Shown: positions 26,401-37,612 of the stretch, piece by piece
Position numbering within the stretch: position 1 is the stretch's first letter
Layout: each line of letters begins with the position of its first letter
DNA from: Pyrocephalus nanus
Lineage: Eukaryota; Chordata; Aves; Passeriformes; Tyrannidae
NCBI GenBank assembly: GCA_038380795.1
Contig: CM076259.1
Coordinates: forward strand, 64,313,938 to 64,377,937
DNA length: 64,000 nt
Reading direction: 5' to 3'
The notes under the pieces: generated by a model
The model's database searches: none
Told to the model about the DNA's origin: nothing
What the model saw: the letters and a program-made list of their open reading frames with translations, nothing else
Made by a program: the position numbers and the translations under genes

Positions 26401-28089
26401 TTTTCGAAGTGCTCCAATTTTATCTTATTTTTCAAGCTGCCTTTCATTTTATGTTTTTTTGTTTGTAATAGTTTATGAAATAAAACTGAGATACATCCTA
26501 GTGATATTTGCGCAAAGTGCAGAAAGAAGGGAAAAAAATCTTTCTGCTTGGTATTTTGGATATATAAGATTTGGCTGAATTGCAAATGGTCAGCACCTGG
26601 GCATGCGTCAGTAGGTGTTTTGAAGGGGATGATGCAACATGGGGGGTAGAAATGGAGAAGATCCCAAGAGGAATGTAATTTGGTGTGACACTGTGAGCAG
26701 ATTAAAGGAAGGTCCAGCCGTGCTGTTACCTATCACCCCTAAAACCTCAATATGTGATAAAGTTTCACAGAATATTTAATTTTTCCCCTTTTGCTTGCTC
26801 TTCTTTCCACAGTACTTACTGCTGAGAAACACTTGGCAGCTAGTACGTGTTAGGAATAAAACATACTAGCATACACTCAGAATGTTGCCAATATCCAGAC
26901 CCGGCTGTCCCGAATCAGAGATAAAATTCTGTTTACTTAATTTTCAACTGAGTAATACCACACAGAGATTTTATCTGAACATTAGTTTAACAGCGAATTA
27001 TAAGATTGGCAAGACCCACAGGAGACTGCTAACAGGTTACCATACGTAAAATGACAGAAAACATAAAGCACATTGATAGTGTTATATTGCATTCACTCCT
27101 AAAAGTAGAAATGTCACATTTCTTTTCACAAATGCATAAAAAAGACAAAGGAAATAATGTTAATTATAGAGGTATTTGCTCATGAAAAAATAAAAATTTT
27201 ACTCAAAGCAGAAGCTGGCTTCTCAGGATCTAATAAGGAAATGCATGGGGAAAAAACCCACTCTCTGCTTGGTGAAGTACCTCTGAAAGTAAGTCATGAT
27301 TAGACTTCCAATCTGTAGCAACACAGTGCAATATCAGTAGTGTTGGTAGCCTGCACAAGGGGTACAGATACTCCAACAATAGCTAGATGGGCTCACACTA
27401 CCAATTTCAATGCAATGCCACAGCCTTCACTGCAGGCTCTCCAGCTGTCTAGGGTGCTTCTACTTACCCAATTCTCTCTCCTGGCCTTTGTGTGGATATG
27501 CATGTACGGGTCTATGTGTGTATACAGATACATATGCAAACGTATGTGTGTTTACTCAAATGACTGGCTCAGCTTCCCAAAGCAGCCGCTTTTGGCATTT
27601 GATGTGTATTTGAACCAATATGAGTTCCCTCATGTGTTCAACACCTCTTAGGAAGAGGCATGCAGAGACCTGTTACAGCCTGCCTGTACTGGCACGAGGC
27701 TGTTTTCTGAGCAGGTTCTCAAAGGCAGTATCCTTCTGCTGAAATCTCAATGGTATCTAATTTGGGGCATGTCTAAAATACGTATGCCAGTGGTTCCCAC
27801 AGCAGCCTGATGCAGAGGCTCGATGTTGCAACTGTGGAAGTTCCAGAGCAGAATCCATCTGGCATTTTCACTGCTCAGCTTAATGCAGATTAATTGCATC
27901 ACCTCTACTGCCCGTGGAGGTCTGGTGCCTTCGAGTACAGTGTGCCTGGCAATTCCTTCACATTCGCTGTAATGGCATTTTCAGGCTCGCCTGCTTCAGC
28001 AAGGGCTTCATTGCTAAGAGCGCTAGAACCTCTTTCAGGGATACAGCTGAAACCCAGCACTATGGATACTCTCGCTCTTCCCATTGTTT
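23433..28089. other. anonymous AT-rich non-coding DNA upstream of the CpG island
   Basis: No gene, RNA gene or other transposon is recognised. A frame of 103 codons at 27,340-27,651 sits in a sequence with TGTG/TATG alternation (27,485-27,560) and is treated as chance. If the CpG-island gene runs on the plus strand, this is its upstream flank. Confidence 0.5.
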
Positions 28090-28470
28090 GAACCTCACAC
28101 CCGCCGTCCTGCCTCGCCTGGCCCCGGCGGGGAAGGCAGCAAGGGGGCTGCTGGCAGCTGGGTTGTCTGTGCGCGCTCTGCTGAGACTCGGCCCTTGCCT
28201 GGCTTATTTCACCGCCCTCCTTCCCCGGAATGCCAAGTTGGAAGCCCTTCGCCCAAGGAGACGGCCAAAGTCAGAAAGCGGTGGCATAGTGCCCGGCGGT
28301 GCCACGCGGGGGGCAGCGTCTCGGCAGGGAGGTGAAGCAGGGATGGGCGGGAGTGGAAGGATGCTCGCCCGGCCACGGCGGGCTCAGTACGTACTCAGTA
28401 CGGTGGCAGGTGCCACCCTGCCTGCACCGAGTCCAGACCCCGACATGGGGCCGAATCTAAAGCGTTCTCA

Positions 28471-28501
28471 AAAAAAAAGAAAAAAAAGAAAAAAAAAAAA
28501 G
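28471..28501. repeat. A-rich (AAAAAAAAG)n tract within the CpG island
   Basis: Poly(A) interrupted by single G residues, in the AT-rich gap between two GC-rich blocks. A plus-strand open frame reads through it as a lysine/arginine run, which marks that frame as an artefact. Confidence 0.85.
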
Positions 28502-29221
28502 TCATTATGGTCTGTCGTGCATCTCTGTCTCTGCACGTTGCATATTTTTACTATCATATTTCTAAGTTGGAGCATTTAAGTTATGTCATAATTTTTTAGG
28601 GAAAAGAAAAGTGAGGAGTTGGGTGTCTAGTAGCCTCGTATCCTGCTCTCCTCTATTACAAATCCTGGCTGCGGCTCGGTCCCGTTTACGTCCATGCCGG
28701 GCTGACTCAGCCGCACCGGGCGAGGCTGGCTCAGCACAAGGGCAGGGACCACCCGACAGGAGGCCGGGCCCAGGGGCGCACCGGGGCACAGCCTCTACCG
28801 CGTCGCGGGAAAGGAGCGTCGGGCGCGCTGCCGGGACCTAATCCCGGCTGCGGGCTCGAAGCGCGCCGGGCGAGGCCCCCGCGGAGGCGGACCCACAGAG
28901 CCGCACCGCGGCTGCACGGAGCAGGTTAGGGCTTTCCCATATGCGGAGCGATGTGACAGCGAACTTTCTCCGAGTCGAGACTGCTCCTTGGTACGTCCGC
29001 CCCTGAGCGGTCCCGAGCGGTGCGTGTTCTCGGCGGGTGCCTTCTCGCTGCTCCCTCTTGGCGAGGGGACAGCCGGTGAGCCCCGCACGGCGGGACCCCC
29101 TGGGCCGTCCCCTGCGCGGAGCCCCGCGGAGCCGGGCGCGGTGCGCGGCGCGCCCGCAGGGGGGCGCAGGCGGGCGGGCCGCGGCGGTGCGGGCGCGGCG
29201 GGCGAGGGGAGCGGCGCGGCC

Positions 29222-29271
29222 GCGGGGGGCAGCGCGGGGGGCAGCGCGGCGGGGGCGGGCGGGCGGAGGGG
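29222..29271 (+). repeat. G-run cluster with G-quadruplex potential
   Basis: Six G runs of three to six bases lie within 48 bases (29,224-229, 236-241, 251-255, 257-259, 261-263, 268-271). The CGCGGGGGGCAG unit occurs twice in tandem. The spacing fits a plus-strand G-quadruplex, and the GGGGGCGGGCGGGCGG portion also forms overlapping Sp1/KLF-type GC boxes. It probably lies at or just upstream of the transcription start of the first exon. Confidence 0.75.
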
Positions 29272-29280
29272 CGCCTGCTC

Positions 29281-29824
29281 AGGCAGAGCTCGCTGCCGGC
29301 CGAGGAGGGAGCAGCAGCGGCGAGGACGGAGAACCCCGGCGTGTGCCCCTCTGCGCTCCTTCTGCCGGTATTTCGGTGTCTTTTCTTCCCCCGCCGCGCC
29401 GCCCAGCCTGCGCTCCGGAGGGCACCGCAGCATCGGGAGGAGCTGTTACTTTTTACAGCCGGCATGAGGCTCCCCGAGGGAACGAGGAGACGCCGCACTA
29501 AGCAGCCGGGGAAGAACCTGCTCCTCATCTGTTGCAGCGGAGCCCGGCGGCAGGCGCGGTTCCCCCGGCCGGAGGTGATGGGCACCCGCTGACTCGCGGG
29601 CGTGCGTCCGAGAGTGCCTGCATGTATGGCAAACATGGAGAAAATAAAGTAAAAAACGGGGATAGTGGATGAGATGGACGACAGCCAGTGAAATAAAACA
29701 GACACTTTCTAAAAGGATTTAATTTGCAAACGGGATTGAAAAGGGTACAACTTTCATGGGAAAATGTGACCTGTTAAAACTGATGACGGAAGATGCTTGC
29801 TGTCAGCGCAAACACCTAAACCAA
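29281..29824 (+). other. probable first exon, mostly 5' untranslated, of an unidentified gene
   Basis: The right edge is a good splice donor, CAA|GTAAGT, with GT at 29,825. The left edge is arbitrary, because no start site is visible in the GC-rich sequence. The body passes from CpG-rich DNA into purine-rich DNA with several ATGs. Upstream open frames begin at 29,464 (43 codons including stop), 29,622 (17), 29,626 (9) and 29,669 (18). All terminate before the donor. This is the layout of a long, uORF-rich 5' leader, and such leaders often reduce or regulate translation of the main frame. Exon status rests on donor quality plus CpG-island context, and no homology could be checked. Confidence 0.55.
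29756..29824 (+). CDS. possible N-terminal coding segment ending at splice donor, product unknown
   Basis: The last ATG before the donor opens a frame of exactly 23 codons (MGKCDLLKLMTE... ending ...HLNQ) that is still open at the exon edge, giving a phase-0 junction with GTAAGT. The peptide shows no signal sequence, membrane segment or motif I recognise. The start context is weak at -3 (T) but has G at +4. Four upstream ATG frames precede it, so it may be another uORF or plain leader, with the true start in a downstream exon. No second exon could be identified in the remaining 34 kb. Identity of the gene is unknown. Confidence 0.25.
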
Positions 29825-29899
29825 GTAAGTTCCCGTCAACTTTGTTCCTTTGATCTATTCTCTTTCTGAGCTTTTGATTACTTTTTTGTTCCTCTTACA

Positions 29900-29947
29900 A
29901 AAAAAAAAAAAAAAAAAAAAAAAGAAAAGAAAAAAAAAAGAAAAAAA
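29900..29947. repeat. poly(A) with AAAG interruptions
   Basis: An A23-type run is followed by AAAAG/AAAAAAAAAG units, immediately downstream of the first-exon donor and between two GC-rich blocks. No retrocopy body is adjacent. It reads as a simple repeat. Confidence 0.85.
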
Positions 29948-30710
29948 GTCTCTAGGACTGTCTGAGGTAACTTTTTGCGCCAACGCAAGCAACATAAAAC
30001 GACATCGTGAACGCCCTTGTTGGCAGTCCAGAGGACCATTAGGATCTCTTCTTTTCTTTTCTCTGTAATAAACATGTTTTTCCCTAGCAGCCGCTGCCGT
30101 GGGAAGCAGCATCCATCGGTCACTGGATGACACCTGCAGGATAGCGGAGCGCCCGAGAGTCGCAGGGAGCAGGCGGGGGCCGCTCCGCGGGGGCGGAGGA
30201 GGCTCCGCATCTGCCCTCTGCGTCCGGCACGGGCGAGGGTGGCCCTAGGTGGGAGTCCCGCCGGCCGGCCTCGCCCCTCTGGCTCCCGCGGGCCCGGACG
30301 GCACTGAGCGCACCGCGGCTCCCGGCATCGCCAGAGCGGGAGTTCACATATCACGCACACGGGTGGGGTGCGGGAGCCGCGCCGCGGTGCTCTCCGCGGT
30401 GCCGGCGCGGAGCCGGGGTGCAGCGAGGCTGCCGCTGCTGTCTCCCGGGACTGGCAGCCCCAGCTGGGGTGTCCCCGCAGAGGTGCCCCGAGAGGGGACC
30501 TCGCTCGCCGCCGGCGCAGTGTGCAGGGACCCTCCAGAGAAGGATTTTGTCAGGGGTCCTATCAGGAAGCCGTCCCGGAGGGACCTGGAGGACGGTGGGA
30601 TGCAGGTGGCTGGAGCAGAGGAGGATGAATTGGGCCGTGGGACGGCTCACGGAGCACAGAAAGGGGCTGGTGGGGTTCACCCCTGTGTGGAGTTTACACC
30701 TGCAAGGTCC

Positions 30711-33029
30711 TGATTCTTGAGGAGATGGGACATAAGCCATGGTCCTGTTGGGAAGAAGCAGCTGATGCTCTGGAGGTTTAAATGCCAGCAGAAATTCACC
30801 ACTCTACAAGGAATTGCAACTGCGAAATTGTCTGCAGCTGGCAAAACCTGCATCCTTGTTAATCTAATATTTCCCTGTTTTTACAAGGAAATGTCATTTA
30901 TGGACTTTAGTTTTACTGGACTCAGTTGAGTGATTTCCGGTTAGCATGGCAACCGAATTTTATATTTCTCTAAGCATGACTTTTGAGATGGCTCTTCCAA
31001 CGCTACAACACCTTTTAGGTGGAAGTAAATAAAAACAATTTCTAGTCTGTGTTTTTGTAACAGCAAATGGGGACTCCTCAAGAAAAGAAAACAGTAGCAT
31101 ATTGCTTCTTGTTTAATCTGAGAAAGAAATATTTTTCTTTATAAGAAACGGCGCACATAAAGATTTTCTATAAAATTAAGTATAGACAGAGTGGGAAACA
31201 GTTTAACTTCTACAAACTAAGGTAAACACCAACATTAATGCACCTTTAAGTCCAGTCTGCTTGAAATTTCAAATCTAATTGTACTGCAGTGACATAGATG
31301 CTTCAGTGTTTATGTTACTTCCTCCAAATCCCAGACCTGGATAGCTTAGCAAGGTTATCTGTGCAAGCATACTGAATTTTCCATTAATGTAACCTCATTC
31401 ACATAAGCAAGAGTTTTATGTACAGTCAGAGAAGACAGGCATCAGAGTGAGACTGCTTTAGACCTGTCTTAGAATAGCAGAAATTCTGGATTTACAGAAG
31501 ACCTGAGTTTACATCCCTTTTTCAAGCAAGACTCAGAAATGAGCTTTGTCCTTTTATGTTAAAATAGCTGAAACCACACGGTTTGGTTTTCCTTTGGTGT
31601 TGCCTTCTACAGTGAAAAATCTTGGGTTTGTTTGCATAGGGATTGAGTTCTTTACTATTTTTTTCCTGTTTTTCATCAGCTGTTCAGACTTGTTAGATGA
31701 GACTTTATTTGGAAACATCAAAACAAAAATATGTCTGTCTTTTAAATTTAACTTCAACCACTTACTCTGACTCTATGTATAGTAGTCATTGCCCTTAAAA
31801 TAGCTCCAGAAAAAAGTTCCATTTCTTCTTATCTCATGTTATTTAGAGCCAAATACTGCTAACTGAAATTTAAGTCAATTGAGGTCACTACAGATCTCTA
31901 TGATTTTGATTATCTTTCTGAGATATCTTTGCTTATCTCCTGAAAATGTTGGGTTCCAAGCAATGAGGTGGCAGTAGAATTGCATTACTACAGTGTGGAA
32001 AGCCCACCAACTATATTTTAAAAGAGAGACACAGAGAAAACTGCTAAGGGATTAACTTTCACCTTTGCATTTGTGTGTATAAGTTGACTGAGTTAAATGA
32101 CAAGGGAAAATGAGCATGATTGCTTCTCTCAATTCCTGAGACTTGTCCCCATGCCGATCCCCATGGCAGCTTTTTCTGGGATTTGATTCACTGGAGTGAA
32201 GAGGAATCAGCAGGGAAAATCCTGTGTGTTATCTCTGCCTGCCTCTGGTGATGCTGGTAATTAGTGCCGAAGGGACTGAATTAATATTGAAAATAATGAC
32301 TAAGTCATCAAAACTTTTCATACAGAAAGGCAACATAGAATCAGGAGGAGGACTGTTTTAAGAAAGAGCAGACAAGAACAGATGAAGCACTGTTCTGTTC
32401 AGACACTTAATAGTTTTATGAGTATCAGATTTATCATTACTTTTTCTGTTTAAAGTAGTGGTGCGTTATATTCTGGTTACTTTCTCAATTATATTTTTAA
32501 TTACTGAAAGAAGGTTGAACGTAAAAGGTTGTGTATAAATCAGTCTTCCATTTCCATGTTTTATGACAACAAACAAAATCTCAGAAACCACCTGTTTTAG
32601 AAGTCCTGAATCCAGAGGCCAAACTTGCCCTTACTTTACTACACTGAAACTACTTTAGGTAGTGTAGCGTATTGTTAGTATAACATCAGGAACAACGTTG
32701 CCAGGATTCTCACATCCAGTGGGATTTGTTGCTGTGGGGAAAAAAAAAATCACCTGACTAAAATTATATTAATTAATATAGTTTTATGTAGTCAATAAAG
32801 AGAAAGGCTGAGCAAATTAAATCTTCTTTCTGTAACAGATATTTATGCAGAAATCCTTCACAGGTGCTTTATCATTCAGTCAAATAGAATTTGAGACTGT
32901 CAAGAGGAACAACTGAAAATAAGACATAATTTCTTTGCGCAGTGAATTAAAAGTTTTTCAGTGTGCTATGAAGACAAAACGAACAAATAAATGAGTTATC
33001 TGTTGTATCATGATGTTCTTGGAGTTGTG
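30711..33029. other. probable proximal intron of the CpG-island gene
   Basis: Composition returns to AT-rich straight after the CpG island. No exon is recognised. An RFX-type inverted motif lies at 30,938-30,955 and is listed separately. The remainder has only short frames. Confidence 0.4.
30938..30955. promoter_or_regulatory. candidate RFX (X-box) motif
   Basis: CGGTTAGCATGGCAACCG has inverted ends (CGGTT and AACCG). The GTTAGCATGGCAAC core differs from the palindromic X-box GTTGCCATGGCAAC at two positions in the left half, while the right half-site GGCAAC is exact. It lies a few hundred bases downstream of the CpG island. RFX factors are known to bind such sites and often control cilium genes, but a single motif match is weak evidence of function. 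Confidence 0.35.
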
Positions 33030-33066
33030 TGTTGGGTTTTTTTGGTTTTGTTTTTTTCTTTTTTCC
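33030..33066. repeat. G/T-rich then pyrimidine simple tract
   Basis: TTGGGTTTTTTTGGTTTTG passes into a T/C-rich run (TTTTTTTCTTTTTTCCC). A related GGTTTGTTTTG tract lies at about 33,714-33,740, and its complement-type sequence AAAAAAACCCAAAAAACAAACAAACC at about 34,330-34,358. All are low complexity. Confidence 0.8.
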
Positions 33067-35653
33067 CTTCAGACTTCTATTTTGGTTTAAATTCTCGAAG
33101 TATTTCCTTTAGTGTTTTACAACCACATACTTCTAATTTAGATCATGACTAGTGTGAGACAAAAACTGAAAAGAACTTTGGATAAAAATTAAGGATTTTT
33201 ACAGCTAAGCTGTTTTTCAGCAAATGGGCTGAAGCGGGACAGGAAAACTTCCTTGAATTTGAGTAAATTTTAGGTCTGTCTATGATTATGAACTGATCAA
33301 ACCTAATCTCTGAAGTCTGTGACAGCTTCTGCAATTGCTTGGTCACTGAGTCTGTGCTCAATGCATTAATGTCAAAAGCCTCTGGCATACTTGTGCCTGT
33401 CAGATGAACCATTTGAATATTATAGTAATATTATCTGGTATATTATTTGATGGGTAGAAAGGGTAACAGTAGATGGAGAGAGATTTTTCACTGTGCTTTT
33501 CTCAGGAAGGGGTTGTTGGATTCTTCTGTAGATACTTTCCCTATATCACTGAAAACTTTTGAGGAGCAATCAACCTTTGCCCAGGAGGCAAAGGCCCCCA
33601 TCCCACCACTGGTGCATGGACAGTCACTGAGCAGCCAAGCCATGTGGTGGTGTTCCTAAGCTCTTCCAGTCCTAGCTGAGTACACACTGGTTTTCCAGGA
33701 TACACAAGATCGTTTTGGTTTGTTTTGTTTTGGTTTTTAAAGTGATTTCTTCTGATACCAGTTTTAAGGTGTACAAATACATCCTTGCTTGGATCAGAGA
33801 ATAATAAATTTTATTCTACCTGCATTCACACCTAAGACCATACTGGAAAAACAGCTACTAGGCTCCTCATGTCCTTGTGCCAGCTAGTCATGCAAAGTGC
33901 AGTTCAGCTGACTTAGAGATGGCACCATAGGAGGACATCAGTCTCCTGCTGGTCTTGTAGCATACAGGCTATCATTTTGTGGCTACATCTGTGATAAGCC
34001 TGAACTGACATGAAATAACTATTTGTCAGCTACTAAGGTGAACCTGTAGTATTTCTGTTCCTTTCTTAGACAGAGAAAGGGAGCAGAAGCAGAGAGTAAA
34101 CCATCCTCTGTATTTTGTTGTCTCCTTTATAGCAGAACAAGCATCCTCTAGAGGTGTCTGTCTTTGTAAACTATGCAGCAAGATTCAAGGAACCTTTCTT
34201 CTTCAGCTAGATGAGCTGAATCCCTGCTGTGCAGAGCAGGCTGTGGTAATACATCATAAAAGTTGAATAAGCATAGAGGTCAGTAGATCCAGGACAAATG
34301 GTTGCAATCTTCAGGCTAAAATGTACGCTAAAAAAAACCCAAAAAACAAACAAACCAAAACATGCATACTTATAAACATGCACATGCTCCAAGGTGCTAT
34401 GCTAACAATCTGTAAATAGCATGAACTCGGAACTGCCTGTTGGACGTACCCTTCTGTAAGTTTGCCAGCTGCCACCACTGCAATCCAGCTTCCTTACACA
34501 GAATTCTTCAAAACTTAGAGTCTTATGCAAACTGTCAATAACTACTTAAAACTTATTGTCACTTTTCAGCTCAGGTGTCTGGTTCTCATATCTGTGAGGG
34601 AGAGGCAGCTGCTGCCAAAGAGCCCGGGGAATTTCTCAGGGATGGCCGAGTAGTGGGGATGATTATTAACCCAGACCATAAAGCATGAGAGGAGCATTAA
34701 TATAGCTCTGTATTAGAGAGAAGTTTGCCTGGCCTGAGAGCTTCGCTTACTCTTTATGAAGTGATATAGGCATTCTGCTGGTAAGGACCTTACTGTAGTA
34801 CACTTTGCATGAGATTGACTGGGAATTGAAATTTCTCTCTTTTTCTTCCTTTAACCATCATTTAATCAAAGTACCCATTCACATCAGGGGAAGTTAGCAG
34901 TCCTAGGAAATCAATACCGTCTGGTGTTCATTAAATTAATGGACAAACCTATGTCTGTTCCTTCTGTGATGCTCTAAATCAAGCGAAGAATACTAAAAGC
35001 CTCTATTTTGAAGATGATATCTGTAGCGTTCCCTACCATACAGATGTTTTTAGGAGAGTAGCAGTTTGATGTCAGACCTGAGAGTACTGGACTAAGAAGA
35101 TGGAGCACCAAGTTTACATTCAATGAAAATTATATTGCCTTCTGTATTTTTTCTTCCTAAAATTTGATGTAATTTAAATGTAGTTCATCTTGTCAATAAA
35201 TATTTTATTCCATGCATTGATTTGCTACTGTCCCTCCAGTTATAAAAGTAAAACAGGCCAATTTACTTATTTGAGTAAAGGAATGAACAGTGGGATTGTA
35301 GCAGAAATAGAGGATCATATTACCTCTGATTTAAGGCTACCCCCAGTATATTTGTATGTAGTAATTTAAATAAAAAACATTTTTTATGACAAATTTAGAA
35401 AGCTCTAAAAAAGGATTTTTGCACCAAAGGTCTGTTGTTTATTTTTCACCTAGCCCCCACAATTTTGACTGTAGTTATAAACACCAAACACTTACATTCC
35501 TTGTATAGTCACTAGAAACCTCTAGTGAACAAACTAATCCATCCAATTTATACCTGACATAGAGTGGAAAGAATCAGGTATTTGGTTTTGGTGATTGTTG
35601 TTTGATTTCACAAGCTGATGTAAGGCAAGAAGAACCTTACCCTAGGGGTGTCA
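33067..35653. other. anonymous non-coding DNA, probably intronic
   Basis: No exon or transposon is recognised apart from the two short GT/CA-rich tracts at about 33,714 and 34,330. Section 35,120-35,350 is a continuous AT-rich, low-repeat stretch with no long frame. Confidence 0.45.
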
Positions 35654-35668
35654 CCCCCCCCCCCCCCC
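35654..35668. repeat. C15 homopolymer
   Basis: Fifteen consecutive C residues (preceded by CA, followed by AATAAATAG). Runs of C/G this long are unusual in AT-rich bird DNA and are prone to length errors in sequencing. The minus strand would carry a G15 tract. Confidence 0.9.
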
Positions 35669-37141
35669 AATAAATAGACATGGTTTTCTTCTAAGGTCTC
35701 TTAATGTCCCATTGACTTTCATGATATTGATGTAGATATTGTAACAATAACAGATGGCTGCAATAGAATTTAAATGTCCCGTTGTCTGTTCTCACAGTTT
35801 TGAAGAGTTTATGGTTGCATTGGGTAGCTGAAATACAGCTTCTAGCTGTGCCAAGGGAAATGGCAGTGTTAGCTGGACTGTTGCAAAAGAAGAACATACA
35901 GTTCTGGGTGCTCACATCCTGCCTCCTGTGAGTGCAAGGTGTCTCTTTTCTGGAGAGAACACATTGCATCTGTGGAGCAAGGGAAAGCAAACACAGATTC
36001 TCTTCAAATGCTCTCAGCATTGCCAATGTCACAGTGGAGCTTGGTCTACTGAACACATCATTACAACAGAAATTATCTCTCAATGATGATGTTGTTTTAA
36101 CTGCTGTTCATGTAGAAATGTTCATTATTATTAAACATTTGTGTTTTGCTTATACTGACAGCATTTTTTTAGATTGGGAGAGATACTGGACATTCATTTT
36201 TGATGGTAATCACTGAAACTGATGAGAGCTGCAGTCAATCCCTTGGACTTGTTTATGCTGGCATAGTGATTTTGTTTTTCAAATTTGGTGTGTTCTATAG
36301 TACATTTATACCTGCAACACCATCAGTTTCAAAAACATATGCTTTCCCTATAGAGGCATTAACTAGCTAGCAGACTCCCTACATAAGGAATTCTTGGTAA
36401 ATAAAACCAAAACCAAGTTGCCTACAGAACAAGTTGGCTAATTTGCCTTAAGCCTCTTAGCTAAAAAACTGTCACTCAAAAGGCAGTAACTAACTACTTG
36501 TCTTTGAATTCATCTAGACATCGTAACGTCAAACCTGTGAGTCTGTATAGGCTTTAGAAAGAACTTGGTAACTTCAGAGGGTGATTCATATGACCTATCT
36601 TGAAGAAAATTAATTGCCCTCTGCAGGGGGTGCATTTTTTCCTATTTGTAATAAGGGAAAATTGGGATGACAAACCAGCTTTGGCTGTCAGTGTTTTGGA
36701 TTCCTATCCTATTGAATATGTGTCTCTCCTTTTTTTTTCAAATGTTTTAAATTGAAGCACTTTATCGTGTCACATAGCGATTAATAAAGCTTCCTAAGTC
36801 TAATATGAAGAATGTGCTGTAGTAATTTTTCAAAACTACTAAGTAACCTGGTACCTATGGCCCAGAGATCACGTATTGCAAATTGATGGCATAGGTAGGT
36901 ATCTGCACTAATGCCTGGTCTGTAACTACTCTCCTATTTTCTTGTAAAAGACATCAGAGATTTGAAACATCCTTCTTTTCAGTGTGATTTTGCCCTCAGG
37001 AGGGAAGCAGGGGATGCTCAGAGAGCTGGGTTGCATTTCATTGGTCGGGCACTAGTCTAGGCTCAGAGCTGCACTGACTGACTGAACTAACTGACTGCAT
37101 AAGATGGATTTATAGGGATGGGTTAGGATCAAAGAAGGATT

Positions 37142-37179
37142 TCTCAGTCATCCTGAGAAATCATCTCAGTCATCCTGAG
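37142..37179. repeat. duplicated 16-bp palindrome-containing unit
   Basis: TCTCAGTCATCCTGAG occurs twice, exactly, at 37,142-37,157 and 37,164-37,179. Within each copy CTCAG and CTGAG form a 5-bp inverted repeat around TCATC. It probably arose by local duplication. Confidence 0.8.
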
Positions 37180-37590
37180 TAAATTATGCTACCCAAATCC
37201 CACATGTCAGGGTCCTGATTTTCAGGAAGAGTCATTGCTGATTATTAATTCTTTTCAATGATAATATACAACCAGGTTTCTCTTAAAACCAAGGTTTGCT
37301 GACTTTGGGCAAGATAGCAAGGGCATGAGTATGACTTCGAGGAGGATAGAACGGACAAAACAAGAGGCCTTTTCATTTCAAAGCAGCCACATAAATAAGC
37401 GTCAATGAAGACCATGACAATTGAGAGACACTAGTGCATTCAAATAGGTCAGCTTGTGCCCATCGTACTCCCACCGACAGTTAAGTGATAGACATATTTA
37501 AAGGCTTGATTTTCTTCTGGAAACATAGTGGTTTGGTTGACAATATAGTGGGGCAAAATGGCGTTTTAGTTATCTTACTCCATTAGTTTT

Positions 37591-37612
37591 TTCTTGCCTA
37601 ATTCTTGCCTAA
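37591..37612. repeat. 11-bp tandem duplication
   Basis: TTCTTGCCTAA is present as two exact adjacent copies. A small replication-slippage event. Confidence 0.8.

Larger units (their letters stand above)
28090..30710. promoter_or_regulatory. CpG island promoter domain
   Basis: Base composition changes abruptly from AT-rich to G+C-rich with dense CpG. Three GC-rich blocks are separated by AT-rich gaps: about 28,090-28,455, about 28,660-29,625 (the densest) and about 30,090-30,700. GC-box motifs (GGGGCGGGC, GGGGCGG) occur around 29,250-29,270 and 30,190-30,200. No TATA box is obvious, as is usual for CpG-island promoters. A first exon with a good plus-strand donor lies inside it, so plus-strand transcription is likely. 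Divergent minus-strand initiation is possible. Long open frames on both strands follow from the lack of AT-rich stop codons and are not evidence for proteins. The transcription start cannot be fixed from sequence. Confidence 0.9.

Noticed and set aside
27914..28579. 221-codon plus frame
   Set aside because: It runs from AT-rich DNA through the CpG island and then through a poly(A)-rich tract read as a lysine/arginine run. There is no consistent coding character.
28795..29705. Long open frames of 212 and 259 codons on the minus strand and of 154-159 codons on the plus strand
   Set aside because: They overlap each other in several frames inside the CpG island. They are rich in A, G, P and R purely because GC-rich DNA lacks stop codons, and they show no motif.
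35691..36083. 130-codon minus frame
   Set aside because: Composition-typical with no domain. It is opposed by an open plus-strand frame. No splice pair was found that would define an exon.
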